A DNA stretch of 42,902 bases from CAYVFC01 sp964450715 (GCA_964450715.1 CAYVFC010000067.1:1-42902), one strand, 5' to 3'. Shown: positions 34,807 through 42,902, counted from the first letter of the stretch. Made by a program: numbers and translations. Notes: generated by a model from the sequence alone, not told the origin.

Positions 34807-35472
34807 TTACGGCATCCCCTCGTCGAACGAGGCCGGCTCGGGCTCGCGTTCGAGACATCCCTGGTAGCCGATCAGGAACCGTCGCAGCTGCGCCGTCATC
34901 TTCTCCGTCTCGGTGAAGAAGATGCGGCTCATGGTCCGCACCAGGTCTCGCGGATTCTTTTCCATCACCCGCTCGGTGTGGTCAAAGCCGTAGCGCCAGA
35001 TCACCTCATCGGTGGCGGGCTCCTTCAGCACAAAGCTGAGCGCCAGCCGGGCGCTCCACTTATCGCCCTCTTCCTCGTCCACCTCTTCCAGGGCGTTGAC
35101 GCGGGCGTACAGCGCCAGATGATCGCTGGAGGCGTGGATGTAGCTCTCCACCCCCGGAAAGTAGTTGCTGGTTTGCAGCTTACGTGTCAGCAGCTCCTCC
35201 AGCATCTGCTCCGGCTCGGCCGCCCAGAGCCGGTAGTGGTAGAAGTTCACGTCGTAGACCTCGGAGCGGTATACGATCTTCTGTGAGTCATAGGGAGCGA
35301 CCGCTTCCACCGCGGCCAGCACCACGGGGCGGCGGCAGAGCACCTGTCCGCTGGCCTGCCGGGTCTTTTCCACGACCATGGCATAGTAGTACTTGGGGGG
35401 AGCCGATCCGCAGGCCTGCAAGGCGCCCGCGATCAGTACCGGTATGACGATCTTCTCGAAGGGGATTCTCAT
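34807..35472 (-). CDS. ABC-type transport auxiliary lipoprotein (Mla operon)
   Basis: A 221-aa lipoprotein with a clean LQAC lipobox near residue 21. It resembles the ABC-type transport auxiliary component family (PqiC-like) found at the end of MCE operons: an early PPKYYYAMV strand, the SEVYDVNFYHYRLWA segment (about 69-83) and a C-terminal helix. The protein is expected to sit in the outer membrane periplasmic face and receive lipid from the MCE tunnel. It is 12 bp after the MlaD-like gene on the same strand and is the last gene of the operon. Confidence in family is moderate because auxiliary proteins diverge strongly. Confidence 0.75.
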   Translation of the reverse strand: MRIPFEKIVIPVLIAGALQACGSAPPKYYYAMVVEKTRQASGQVLCRRPVVLAAVEAVAPYDSQKIVYRSEVYDVNFYHYRLWAAEPEQMLEELLTRKLQTSNYFPGVESYIHASSDHLALYARVNALEEVDEEEGDKWSARLALSFVLKEPATDEVIWRYGFDHTERVMEKNPRDLVRTMSRIFFTETEKMTAQLRRFLIGYQGCLEREPEPASFDEGMP

Positions 35473-35484
35473 GTTCGTCCTCGT

Positions 35485-36546
35485 CTATTCGTCCACGTCG
35501 CGCTCCTCCGGAGCGCTGCTGCCCAGCAGTAGCGAGGGGTTCTCCTGAATCTCGGCGGTGAACTGCTCCATATTGTTGAGCGACTTCTTTAGCGAGCGAA
35601 CCGAGCGGTACAGGTCGAGCCGCGAGGCTTGCATGACCCGGCGCATCGACTTGAGGATGGCGGCCGTCTCCCGGAGCGCCTCCTGGGTAGTGTCCGCGAT
35701 CTTGCCCACGTCGGCCGAGGCGATCTGGCTGTTGATCTCCCGCAGGGTCTTGTCGAGCCTGCCCAGCACGTCGTCCACCCTTCCCAGCTTCTTGGCCGCG
35801 GCCTTGAAGGCGATCGTCGTCTCGTTGACGTTGCTAACGATATCCTCGATCTTGGGTCGCTGGCTCTGCACCAGCCCTTCCAGCTGCTCCGCGCTCCTCC
35901 GGGCCGAGGCGGCGACCTCTTTCAGATCGTGGCTGGTCCCGGTGAAGTCGTCGATTATGCTGTCCAGCTGCTCGTCGTTCCGCTCCAGCACGCCGGCGAA
36001 CCGGTTGGTGATGCTGTTGACGTTGGTCAGTATCTCCTCGATGTTGCGGAGGTTCTTCTCGTTCATCACCGCGTTGACCCGGTTCATGGCCATCTCGGTC
36101 TTGATGGCGATATCCTGGGCCTTGCCCTCCAGCGAGCCGAGCACGGAACGGCCGGCCTGGATGGAGCTTCCCGGCTTGAGCAGCTTAGCCCGGCTGCTCC
36201 CCCCGCGGATCTCGATGAACTTGAGCCCGGTGATACCCAGCGAGTGCAGCACCGCTTTCGCGTCGCTGCGGATGGGGGTCTTCTCCCGCAGGGAGACAAC
36301 GACCACCACCACGTTGGAGTTCTTGGCGTCGATGCGGATGTCCTCGACCTGTCCCACCCGTACGCCGCTCAGCTTGACCTGCGCGCCGATATCTAGGCCG
36401 CTGACCGACTCGTCGAAGCGGATGGTGTACTTGTCGCGGGGCTCGACCATCCGAGTGCCCACCAGCACCGCGATGGTGACGATCAGCATCAGCAGCGACG
36501 CGATAAGAAAGAGCCCCAACCTGAATTTTTCCGTCTTGGTAATCAT
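35485..36546 (-). CDS. mlaD: MlaD-like MCE substrate-binding protein
   Basis: A 353-aa protein with one N-terminal membrane anchor (about 9-30, LGLFLIASLLMLIVTIAVLVG) and a periplasmic MCE domain (about 35-118, with DKYTIRFDESVSGLDIGAQV and VRVGQVEDIRID). The remaining two-thirds are helical coiled-coil, longer than E. coli MlaD and closer to the tunnel-forming MCE proteins of other phyla. The ring formed by MCE domains passes phospholipid between the membranes. It overlaps the ATPase gene by 4 nt (ATGA), so translation is coupled. Confidence 0.9.
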   Translation of the reverse strand: MITKTEKFRLGLFLIASLLMLIVTIAVLVGTRMVEPRDKYTIRFDESVSGLDIGAQVKLSGVRVGQVEDIRIDAKNSNVVVVVVSLREKTPIRSDAKAVLHSLGITGLKFIEIRGGSSRAKLLKPGSSIQAGRSVLGSLEGKAQDIAIKTEMAMNRVNAVMNEKNLRNIEEILTNVNSITNRFAGVLERNDEQLDSIIDDFTGTSHDLKEVAASARRSAEQLEGLVQSQRPKIEDIVSNVNETTIAFKAAAKKLGRVDDVLGRLDKTLREINSQIASADVGKIADTTQEALRETAAILKSMRRVMQASRLDLYRSVRSLKKSLNNMEQFTAEIQENPSLLLGSSAPEERDVDE

Positions 36547-37373
36547 ATCGGCTCGATGTCGACCGAGGAGAGCAGCGAGGCCGCCTCCTTCTCGCTGGTA
36601 TGGGATACCCTGTTGAAAAAGTCGTACACGGTGCGGTTTCGAGTGGCGAGCACCTCCTCCAGGGTGCCGTCCGCAATGGTCTTGCCCTTCTCCAGCATCA
36701 CGACGCGGTCGGCGATCTTCTTGATGCTTTCCAGCTCGTGGGTGACCACCACGATGGTCATGCCGAAGAGACGTTTCAGGCTCAGCAGCAGATCGTCCAG
36801 CTCCGAGGCCGTGACCGGATCCAGACCGGCCGAGGGCTCGTCGCAGAAGAGCACCTTGGGGTCCAGCGCGATGGCCCTCGCGACCGCCGCCCGCTTGCGC
36901 ATCCCGCCGGAGAGCTCGTCTGGGAACTTGGTCACCGCCTGCTCCAGACCTACCAGCGCCAGCTTCATGCGCACGACCTGGGCGATGAGCTCGGGGGGCA
37001 ACTGGGCGTGCTCCTGAAGCACCGCGGCGATGTTGTCCCCCACCGACATGGAGGTGAAAAGCGCGCCGTTCTGAAAGACCACTCCGATCTCCGAGCGTAC
37101 GGTCTTCAGCTCCTGCTCCGAGAGCTCGTTGACGGGTACGCCGAACAACCGCACGTCGCCCGCTACCGGCTGGTACAGCCCCAGGATGTTGCGCAACAGC
37201 GTGCTCTTGCCGCTTCCACTGCCTCCTAAAATGACGTTGATCAGCCCCTGGCGCGCGCGGAAATCCACGCCCTGCAGAACTACCTGATCGCCGTAGCTGG
37301 CCACCAGGCCGGCAACCTCCACCGGGTAGGGATAGTCGTATGTCAGCTGTACGTTCATGGGCATCATTGGCAT
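36543..37373 (-). CDS. mlaF: MlaF-like lipid transport ATPase
   Basis: A 276-aa ABC ATPase. Walker A is GGSGSGKST at about residues 49-57, the signature LSGGMRKRAAVARA is near 149, Walker B VLFCDEPSAGLDP follows, and the switch His is in VVVTHELESI. The DEPSAGLDP and MRKR features are typical of MlaF. It drives the MlaE permease from the cytoplasm. Its ATG overlaps the permease stop by one base (TGATG), and its stop overlaps the MCE start. Confidence 0.93.
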   Translation of the reverse strand: MPMMPMNVQLTYDYPYPVEVAGLVASYGDQVVLQGVDFRARQGLINVILGGSGSGKSTLLRNILGLYQPVAGDVRLFGVPVNELSEQELKTVRSEIGVVFQNGALFTSMSVGDNIAAVLQEHAQLPPELIAQVVRMKLALVGLEQAVTKFPDELSGGMRKRAAVARAIALDPKVLFCDEPSAGLDPVTASELDDLLLSLKRLFGMTIVVVTHELESIKKIADRVVMLEKGKTIADGTLEEVLATRNRTVYDFFNRVSHTSEKEAASLLSSVDIEPI

Positions 37374-38473
37374 CAGGTGAAGCTGAACAGGCAGTCGGCG
37401 AAGATAATCATCACGATGGCCACCACTACCGAATTAGTGGTGGCGCGCCCCACGCCCGCGGCTCCGCCGCTGACCTGGAAACCATAGTGGACCCCCACAA
37501 TCACGACCAACCAGCCGAAGACCATGCTCTTGAGCAGGTTGAAGAACAGGTCGTTGGTGCCCAGGGCCAGCAGCAGCTGGTTCATGAAAGAAGAGGAGTT
37601 GAGGCCGAGGTAGGTGATGGCGATGACCCAGCCGCCCATGATGCCGGCCAGAGCCGACATCACGCCCAGCAGCGGCTGGGCGAGGCTGATGGCGTAGAAC
37701 CGCGGCACGGCCAGGTACTGGATGGGATTGATGCCGAGCAGCTTCAGGGCGTCGATCTCCTCGTTCACCTTCATGGTGCCGATCTCGGCGGTGATGGCCG
37801 CCCCGCTACGCCCGGCCACCAGGATGGCCGCCATCAGCGGCCCGAGCTCGCGCATCATCGATATCCCCACCAGGTTGGCGATGTAGATGTTGGCCCCGAA
37901 CCGGTTCAGCTGCTCGGCTCCCTGGAAAGCGGTGGTGAGCCCCACCAGCACTGCCACCAGCAGCACGATGGGGGCGCTTCCCGCTCCCAGCCGCGCCAGC
38001 TGCTCGAAGAAAATCCTGAAGCGCGGCGTCTGTCCGGCGAAAGGCCGCACCAGGCCATTGTAAAAAACCTCGCTCAAAAGGTAGGCCAGCTGGTAGAAGA
38101 AATTGCCGAACAGCGAGGCCTCGGCTCCGATCGATTCGACGACGCCGCCGGTCTCCTCCTCGTAGAATCGCTCCGGCGCGTTCACGTTCCAGCCGGCCAG
38201 CCGCAGGGCGTCCGACACGGCGGGATTGACGGCGCGCAGCCGAAAACCGCCACCGCTAGAGCCCACCTTCTTCATGCCGTGCGCGATCAGCGCCACCCCG
38301 GCGCTGTCGATGTGCGTGACCTCCCGCACGTCGAGCGACACCTGTTGCCGGAGATCGCAGTACGGTTTGATCTGTCTATAGACGCTCGGGACCGAAAAAC
38401 GGTCCAGCGAACCCGAGAGCTTGATCAGCACCGGCTGGGCAGTACCGTCTATCTGTACGTGGATCCCGGGCAC
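37373..38473 (-). CDS. mlaE: MlaE-like permease fused to an N-terminal STAS domain
   Basis: A 366-aa protein. I start it at GTG 38473, which has AAAGGGG about 7 nt upstream; the longer open frame starts in a region without such a site. Residues 1-105 form a STAS domain (VSLDVREVTHIDSAGVAL is the core), which in E. coli is the separate protein MlaB. The MlaE permease (about 115-366) follows, with five to six membrane segments and the conserved EIDALKLLGINPIQYL amphipathic helix and RSGAAITAEIGTMKVNEE loop. It is the first gene of the four-gene Mla operon. The fusion fixes the regulator to permease 1:1 stoichiometry. Confidence 0.92.
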   Translation of the reverse strand: MPGIHVQIDGTAQPVLIKLSGSLDRFSVPSVYRQIKPYCDLRQQVSLDVREVTHIDSAGVALIAHGMKKVGSSGGGFRLRAVNPAVSDALRLAGWNVNAPERFYEEETGGVVESIGAEASLFGNFFYQLAYLLSEVFYNGLVRPFAGQTPRFRIFFEQLARLGAGSAPIVLLVAVLVGLTTAFQGAEQLNRFGANIYIANLVGISMMRELGPLMAAILVAGRSGAAITAEIGTMKVNEEIDALKLLGINPIQYLAVPRFYAISLAQPLLGVMSALAGIMGGWVIAITYLGLNSSSFMNQLLLALGTNDLFFNLLKSMVFGWLVVIVGVHYGFQVSGGAAGVGRATTNSVVVAIVMIIFADCLFSFT

Positions 38474-38758
38474 AGAAAACCCCTTTGAGAATCGAAGGTT
38501 AGCATGGCAGACCCGTCGCTGTGAGAAAACCGGCGAAGGGGGCAGCCCGCCGCCTCTATTCCCGTTGGCCGCCGTTTTCGGCCAGGTGCACAAAAAAACC
38601 CGTCTAGTTTCCGGTAGTTACGGGCGTACGAAAACAGGGACATTTCCTCTGCGCGACTCGCCTCGCTGGCCGGAAGCGACGATCTTTACGGCCGATATTG
38701 CCATTGCTCGGCCGAAAACGCGGGTGCTACCGTGGCGACCATCGGGGAGGAGGTCTCC

Positions 38759-39271
38759 ATGGCAAAACTGAATCCGCAACGATTGGTCTTCGGCCTGTTC
38801 CTGCTCGTCCTGATCGTGGCCGGCGAGGTCGTCCTTCACCACTTCGAACTGCCCGCCTGGCCGGCCTTCATGATCATGATCTTCTTTTTCGTCGAGCACA
38901 TGAATACCAAGAAGATCCCGGAGATACTGGTGGGGGGAGCGGTCGGTATCGCCTGTATCATTCTCGCCAAGTTCATGGTCGGGGCGCTGGCTCCCATGCT
39001 GGGAGTGCAGATCGCCACCCTGGTTTTCATCGTGGTGGTCGTCTATGCCATCGTGGCCTTCGGCGAGATGGTGCCGGTCGTCTTCAACAACTACGCCTTC
39101 ATGTACCTGACGGTGAGCGCTGCCATCGCCAACGGCAACCCGGAAGCGGCCAACCCCTTTCTCTGGATGGCGATCGAGCTGGTGGGGGGCGGCATATTCA
39201 TCGCCGGTATCATAGGCATCCTGAAGATCATGGGAGCGATGGCGGCGAAAAAGGCGGCGGCGCAGGCGTAG
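38759..39271 (+). CDS. Small polytopic membrane protein (DUF1097-like)
   Basis: A 170-aa integral membrane protein with about five hydrophobic segments. I start it at ATG 38759 with GGGGAGGAGG upstream; the frame extends to a GTG at 38732. The layout (W-P-A-F segment, Lys-Lys-Ile loop, Gly-rich helices, LAPMLG) is reminiscent of the DUF1097/YcdZ family, but I cannot confirm it. Its start diverges from the Mla operon, with a gap of 285 bp from the permease GTG. Function unknown. Confidence 0.6.
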   Translation: MAKLNPQRLVFGLFLLVLIVAGEVVLHHFELPAWPAFMIMIFFFVEHMNTKKIPEILVGGAVGIACIILAKFMVGALAPMLGVQIATLVFIVVVVYAIVAFGEMVPVVFNNYAFMYLTVSAAIANGNPEAANPFLWMAIELVGGGIFIAGIIGILKIMGAMAAKKAAAQA

Positions 39272-39277
39272 ACGCCG

Positions 39278-40111
39278 TTAAAGTGACTTCATGAAATCGA
39301 GCAGCTCCCGGTGGAACTTCTCGGGTCGGTCGAGATAGCAGGGGTGGCTGGCGCCGACCAAGATCACGGTGCGAACGTTCTTCAGGTATCCGGCCAGCAG
39401 CGAGGCCTGCTCGACGGGGAAGACCCTGTCGTTCTCTCCCCAGAAGATAAGGGTGGGAACCTCGAGGCCCTCGAGGCCCGGGGCGTAGCGGGGGGTGGCG
39501 GCCGGGGCGACGGGGACGAAGCCGCCGACCGTTTCGGGGTGTTGCTGTAGCAGGGGGTAGGAGAAGCGTCCGCTCATGGAGGGCGAGACCACCACCGGCC
39601 GGGTCAGGCCGAGAGGCGGGATGAGCTCGTGTAGAAAACCGTCGGGGTCGACGTTCGCCTGCGGGGAGTGGCCGTAACCGGGCAGATCGACGGCGACCGC
39701 GCGAAAGCCCTCCCGGGCCACCAGCTCGATGGTACCGAGCTCCCGCCAAGTGCCCGAGTGAAAGCTGGCGCCGTGCAGAAAAAGAAGCGAGCGCGCGGCG
39801 TCGGCCGGGCCGGCGGACAGGTAGTGGACGCTGGCCCCGCCAGCGTCGACCTGCTGCCGGACGATCGGCGGCGGGTCACCAGGCGCGGCGTCCGGCCCGG
39901 TTTCCTGAGCAGAAGCGGCTTCCGGCGCGGCGGAGGTTTCGGATTTACTCTCCTTACCGGTCTTGTTCGCCATCTGCTCGTTCTCCCGGTTCTGTTGCCC
40001 GCAATCGCCGCGCGGACACGAGGTTGAGGAAAGCGCGAAACCCAGTACGGCCGACACGAACAACAGATGTCGAGCCAGGGCAGTCGCGCTTCCGATTCCG
40101 GTGCTGTTCAC
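39278..40111 (-). CDS. ABHD14-like alpha/beta hydrolase, probable lipoprotein
   Basis: A 277-aa protein that closely resembles human ABHD14A/B in pattern: LLFLHGASFHSGTWRELGT, VAVDLPGYGHS, SPSMSG, FVPVAP and GASHPCYLDRPEKFH. The triad is Ser178 (SPSMSG), Asp228 (GENDRVFP) and His256 (SHPCYLD), with spacing 50 and 28, close to the 51 and 26 of human ABHD14B (S111-D162-H188). Human ABHD14B has been reported to remove acetyl groups from lysine using CoA; whether that holds here is unknown. Unlike the human protein it has an N-terminal signal with a Cys (LSSTSC) and a long linker to residue 85, so it is exported and probably lipidated. GGGAGG precedes GTG 40111. Confidence 0.85.
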   Translation of the reverse strand: MNSTGIGSATALARHLLFVSAVLGFALSSTSCPRGDCGQQNRENEQMANKTGKESKSETSAAPEAASAQETGPDAAPGDPPPIVRQQVDAGGASVHYLSAGPADAARSLLFLHGASFHSGTWRELGTIELVAREGFRAVAVDLPGYGHSPQANVDPDGFLHELIPPLGLTRPVVVSPSMSGRFSYPLLQQHPETVGGFVPVAPAATPRYAPGLEGLEVPTLIFWGENDRVFPVEQASLLAGYLKNVRTVILVGASHPCYLDRPEKFHRELLDFMKSL

Positions 40112-40138
40112 CCAGAACCTCCCGCCCCCGGGTCGGCT

Positions 40139-42760
40139 TCACTTCTTTCGCCGTCCCAGCGCGGCCTTGAGAGCTTCGACCGGGCCGCGGTGCTCGGGAT
40201 AGGGGCTCGGCCTGCAGACTGCGGCGCCGGGTTTCGGCGCGGCGCCGTCTGCAGGCCGGCGTTCCAGCGCCATGGCCGCGGTAACGACGAATACGGTCAC
40301 CGCGCTGGCCAGGCTCATGGCCATGAAGTGGACGTCGTTCCAGTTCCAGAGACCGTAGAAGAGACAGGTGAGCGCCGCCAGGATGGTGGCGGCGATGCCG
40401 GGCAGCTGGCGCCGGTGCCAGAGAAATCCATAGGTTAACAGGAAACCGTAGTAGTAGCAGGTGAGCTCCGCGGCCACGATGATGGTACCGGTGCCCAGGG
40501 CCACCCCCGCCCAGTCCTCGTTCTTGCGGGCGGCCAGCCCCAGCAAGAACAAGAATAGAGCGATCAAACCGTAGTAGAGCGGGCCGCGCTCGTGGTAGAA
40601 GTAGCGGCGCTTGGCCTTCCACTCGGCAAAGGGATCGTCCAGCTTGTCGTTACGCATCCTGAAGGCCCGCGTGGCGTGGTCGTACCCCAGCACGGTCTTC
40701 AGCCCCATGTTGTTGGTCAGGGGCGTGGCCAGGTGCTTGGCGCTGTTGTCCGCGAACTCGACCCAGGCGTCCAGGCCGTTGGTGGCCCAGCTGCCGGCCG
40801 GGACCAGGATCAAGATGGCCAGGATACAGCCGGTGCCGAAGCGTTGATGGGCCTTGGAGAGATAAAAGCGCCGCTCGGCGATCATGTTGAAGATGGCCTT
40901 GAGGATCAGCGCCACCACCGCCATGCCGGGGAAGATGCGCAGCAGCGCGGCATAGGTCAGCGCGAATCCGCCCAGGGCCATTTTGTTCTTCTTCAGCAGG
41001 CAGGTCCCCACCACCAGCCAGAAGATCCAGTCATAGCGCAGGAACGCGCCCCCGTTCCAGTAGTAGCGGGCCGGGAAGTTATACCCCCACCAGATGAGCG
41101 CCACCGCGGTCGCGCGCCAGCCAAAGGCCCAGAGCGCGAAGCCCCACATGGCGATGAGCAGGGCCGAGTCGACGATGCCCAGCAGCAGGACCTTATCCAC
41201 CTTAACGGTCCGGGCCCGCTTGAACACCTCCAGCTCGATGCCGATGGCTTTGAACGCCCGGTTGATGAAGGTCAGGTCCTGGTTGTAGTTCTTGTACCAG
41301 TTGATATCCCCGATGTTGGTCAGCGTGCGCGCCAGCACTGCCCAGACCGGGGTGGCGTTGTAGCCGTGGTCGTTCTGCGACTGGTTCCAGCGATCCACCG
41401 AGAAGCGGCCGCGGAAGTAGCGGATGTCCTTCTTGAACTCCTTCCAGCGTTCCGGGGTGAAGTGGCGGGTGCAGCGGGTGGGATCGGCCATGATGGCGTC
41501 GGTCTTGCCCAGCGCATTGGTGTGCAGGTCGCGCATCTTGCGATCCTTGACCCGCTTGACCAGGCCGTCCTCCAAGTCGGCTACCGCCGTGCACTCGTAA
41601 ATGCGCGAGTAGCGCAGCTCCGGCCCGTACTTGGCGCCTATGTAGTAATGGTAGTGCTCCCAGATGTGGATGTAGTGGTCGAAGTGGAAGTGGCCGAGGT
41701 TCCACCAGCTAAAGAAAGCCAAAATGCCCAGGATAACCAGCAGCCAGTCGCGGGTGCGCTTGAAGGTCTTGATCCCTCCCGCCCACCTGAGCTGCAGCCG
41801 GCGCGTCTGCACCCACTTTGGCCTGTCCGCCCAGTCGAGCAGCAGGCCGACCAGGAAGAGCAGCGAGGCGATCCCGGCCAGCACCCCCTTGATGCCCACC
41901 ATGATCGGGTTGTCGATGGCCGTCCAGCTGATGAGGTCCCAGCCGGTTCGCTTGGGCGGATGGCGCAGCTTGGGCGGCCAGGGCCTGGGCAGCTGGCAGT
42001 AGGCGCGCAGCTCGGAAACGGAGTAGTAGAGGTCTCCCGCCTTGCCCTTGACGCGCAGGTAACGGACCTCCTTGGGTTCCTTGAAGACCGTATACCGGGT
42101 ACGCAGGCCGATGCCCTTTACGTAGACGGGCACCTCCCAGACCGGCTCCCAGGTAACCCCGTCCAGCGAGCCCTCGATCGGGTACTTGTCGTTGTTGTCG
42201 CCCTGCAGGACCATGCCCCGGAGGGGACGCGGCTTGCCGAAATCCAGCTGCAGGTAGGAGTCCTCGCCCTCGAGCACCAGTGCGTCGGCCGCCGACGACC
42301 AGAAGCTGCCCTCCACGGCCAGCCGTCCGTCCTGTACCTTCCGGTTCGTTCCCCTGACCTGGTTCGCCTTCAGCAGCGCGGCGGCTATCAGATTGCCCTT
42401 CGGGCAATCGGGGCGGCGGGCGGCGGGCGCGTCCGGGACCGGCTCGGCATCCCGGAGCGCTGCCTCGCTCGACCGCTTCCGGCCGGCATCCGAATCCCGC
42501 TCGCGGGCACGCGCGGCGGTGATCCGGGCCGCGGTGCGATCCGGGGGGGGGCCGGCCGGTCGCTCGGCTGCGCTTTCCGCCTTCTGGTCGTCGCTCTGCT
42601 GCGCCGCCGTTCCGGACGGCAACAGGGCGAGCAGCGCGGCGCCCAGCGCCAGTCGGGCTAGCGGCGTTACGAGAACGAGAAGCGGTTCCGGTATCGCCGG
42701 GCGGTATGTCGGGACGAGAGGCACGGTTGCTGGCTTCTTCTTAGCGCGGAGGGGGCGCAT
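40139..42760 (-). CDS. Discoidin-domain polytopic membrane protein (GT-C-like)
   Basis: An 873-aa protein if started at ATG 42760; the frame extends to a TTG at 42820. A hydrophobic N-terminal segment (about 30-50) is followed by a low-complexity Ala/Arg/Asp/Pro spacer, an F5/8 type C (discoidin) fold (about 130-255; SYLQLDFGKPRPLRGMVLQG and SLDGVTWEPVW are characteristic) and then many membrane segments (from about 270 to 830). Between the first segments lies HFHFDHYIHIWEHYHYYIG and a large soluble loop (about 360-520), in the style of a GT-C-fold glycosyltransferase or related lipid-linked sugar enzyme; the later LRIFPGMAVVALI segment also fits. A 9-C tract (42543-42551) lies in the spacer and could slip. 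Function inferred only. Confidence 0.65.
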   Translation of the reverse strand: MRPLRAKKKPATVPLVPTYRPAIPEPLLVLVTPLARLALGAALLALLPSGTAAQQSDDQKAESAAERPAGPPPDRTAARITAARARERDSDAGRKRSSEAALRDAEPVPDAPAARRPDCPKGNLIAAALLKANQVRGTNRKVQDGRLAVEGSFWSSAADALVLEGEDSYLQLDFGKPRPLRGMVLQGDNNDKYPIEGSLDGVTWEPVWEVPVYVKGIGLRTRYTVFKEPKEVRYLRVKGKAGDLYYSVSELRAYCQLPRPWPPKLRHPPKRTGWDLISWTAIDNPIMVGIKGVLAGIASLLFLVGLLLDWADRPKWVQTRRLQLRWAGGIKTFKRTRDWLLVILGILAFFSWWNLGHFHFDHYIHIWEHYHYYIGAKYGPELRYSRIYECTAVADLEDGLVKRVKDRKMRDLHTNALGKTDAIMADPTRCTRHFTPERWKEFKKDIRYFRGRFSVDRWNQSQNDHGYNATPVWAVLARTLTNIGDINWYKNYNQDLTFINRAFKAIGIELEVFKRARTVKVDKVLLLGIVDSALLIAMWGFALWAFGWRATAVALIWWGYNFPARYYWNGGAFLRYDWIFWLVVGTCLLKKNKMALGGFALTYAALLRIFPGMAVVALILKAIFNMIAERRFYLSKAHQRFGTGCILAILILVPAGSWATNGLDAWVEFADNSAKHLATPLTNNMGLKTVLGYDHATRAFRMRNDKLDDPFAEWKAKRRYFYHERGPLYYGLIALFLFLLGLAARKNEDWAGVALGTGTIIVAAELTCYYYGFLLTYGFLWHRRQLPGIAATILAALTCLFYGLWNWNDVHFMAMSLASAVTVFVVTAAMALERRPADGAAPKPGAAVCRPSPYPEHRGPVEALKAALGRRKK
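42543..42551 (-). repeat. Nine-base C tract in the discoidin-protein gene
   Basis: On the coding strand nine C run through G-P-P-P codons near the 5' end of the gene. A change of one base would shift the frame and end the protein early. Confidence 0.7.
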
Positions 42761-42847
42761 GACGCAAACCGCGAGCGGAAGCGGGGGCCGATGGTATGCG
42801 CGACCCGGGTCTTTACGCAACCGGGGCGTTGCGTGGTAGGTACGTTT

Positions 42848-42902
42848 GTAAGCGTTCAGGCCTTGGACAGTGCGGCGGCCAAGGCGCCCGAAAAACCGAG
42901 CG
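42848..42902 (+). mobile_element. Partial repeat copy at right edge (GTAAGCG end)
   Basis: From GTAAGCGTTCAGGCC at 42848 to the last base, the sequence repeats the segment at 31525-31579 in opposite orientation. 30 bases at the window end are identical to it. An ATG at 42791 is in frame with this stretch, but if the GTAAGCG is an element end then the frame before it is unrelated. The rest of the copy lies beyond the window. Confidence 0.55.

Noticed and set aside
40592..42661. Long antisense open frame (689 codons) across the discoidin-protein gene
   Set aside because: The opposite strand has clear membrane segments and a discoidin domain; this frame is a shadow of it.

Overview
The window is GC-rich (roughly 65-70% by eye) with strong G/C at third codon positions. 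Several features point to a deltaproteobacterial lineage, most likely Myxococcota in the broad sense: many predicted lipoproteins with Gly/Ala/Ser/Asp-rich linkers, a Myxococcus-type cysteine-rich repeat, Dickkopf-like cysteine-rich secreted proteins, and a sigma factor / FecR-PEGA-TPR locus. This is inference from gene style; no rRNA or other marker gene is present. I saw no tRNA, rRNA or CRISPR array. The right edge ends inside a sequence that also occurs at about 31.5 kb, so the window may be a contig that broke at a repeat.

Layout. 0.4-2.3 kb: a 613-aa acyl-CoA dehydrogenase with its own terminator. 2.4-5.3 kb (minus): a secreted Cys-rich protein and an OmpA-like outer-membrane protein. 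5.5-11.0 kb (plus): an exported beta-rich protein, an ECF-like sigma factor translationally coupled to an anti-sigma/FecR-PEGA-TPR protein, a small lipoprotein and a membrane-anchored TPR protein, ending at a terminator. 11.1-12.9 kb: an anchored coiled-coil protein and an EAL-domain c-di-GMP phosphodiesterase. 13.0-19.1 kb (minus): a run of four genes (Cys-rich lipoprotein, TPR-flanked zinc metallopeptidase, lipoprotein alpha/beta hydrolase, tyrosine phosphatase). 19.1-19.6 kb: an intergenic region with a long imperfect inverted repeat. 19.6-23.4 kb: an SDR oxidoreductase, alanine racemase with an open in-frame extension after its stop, a lipoprotein, and a macrodomain protein. 23.4-27.8 kb: an RND efflux pair preceded by an attenuator-like leader. 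27.8-28.15 kb: a cluster of four repeat copies that has supplied the last codons and stop of the RND permease. 28.2-32.9 kb: an NlpC/P60-like exported protein, a multi-cluster ferredoxin-type protein, a D-2-hydroxyacid dehydrogenase, a mobile-element-like remnant and a DUF362/ferredoxin protein. 32.9-34.8 kb: a sulfatase-like lipoprotein. 34.8-38.5 kb (minus): a complete Mla/MCE lipid-transport operon. 38.8-42.8 kb: a small membrane protein, an ABHD14-like lipoprotein hydrolase and a large discoidin-domain polytopic membrane protein.

How it fits together. Most genes act at the envelope: lipid trafficking (MlaE-F-D and an auxiliary lipoprotein), efflux (RND), outer-membrane and periplasmic scaffolds, and secreted hydrolases. 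The sigma/FecR locus is the clearest regulatory unit. The most unusual signals are non-coding: the 27.8-28.15 kb repeat cluster, the 63-bp-arm inverted repeat at 19.2-19.4 kb, the terminator/anti-terminator arrangement in front of the RND genes, and the shared GTAAGCG-type end at 31.58 kb and the right edge. I do not see a wholly new defence or biosynthetic system.
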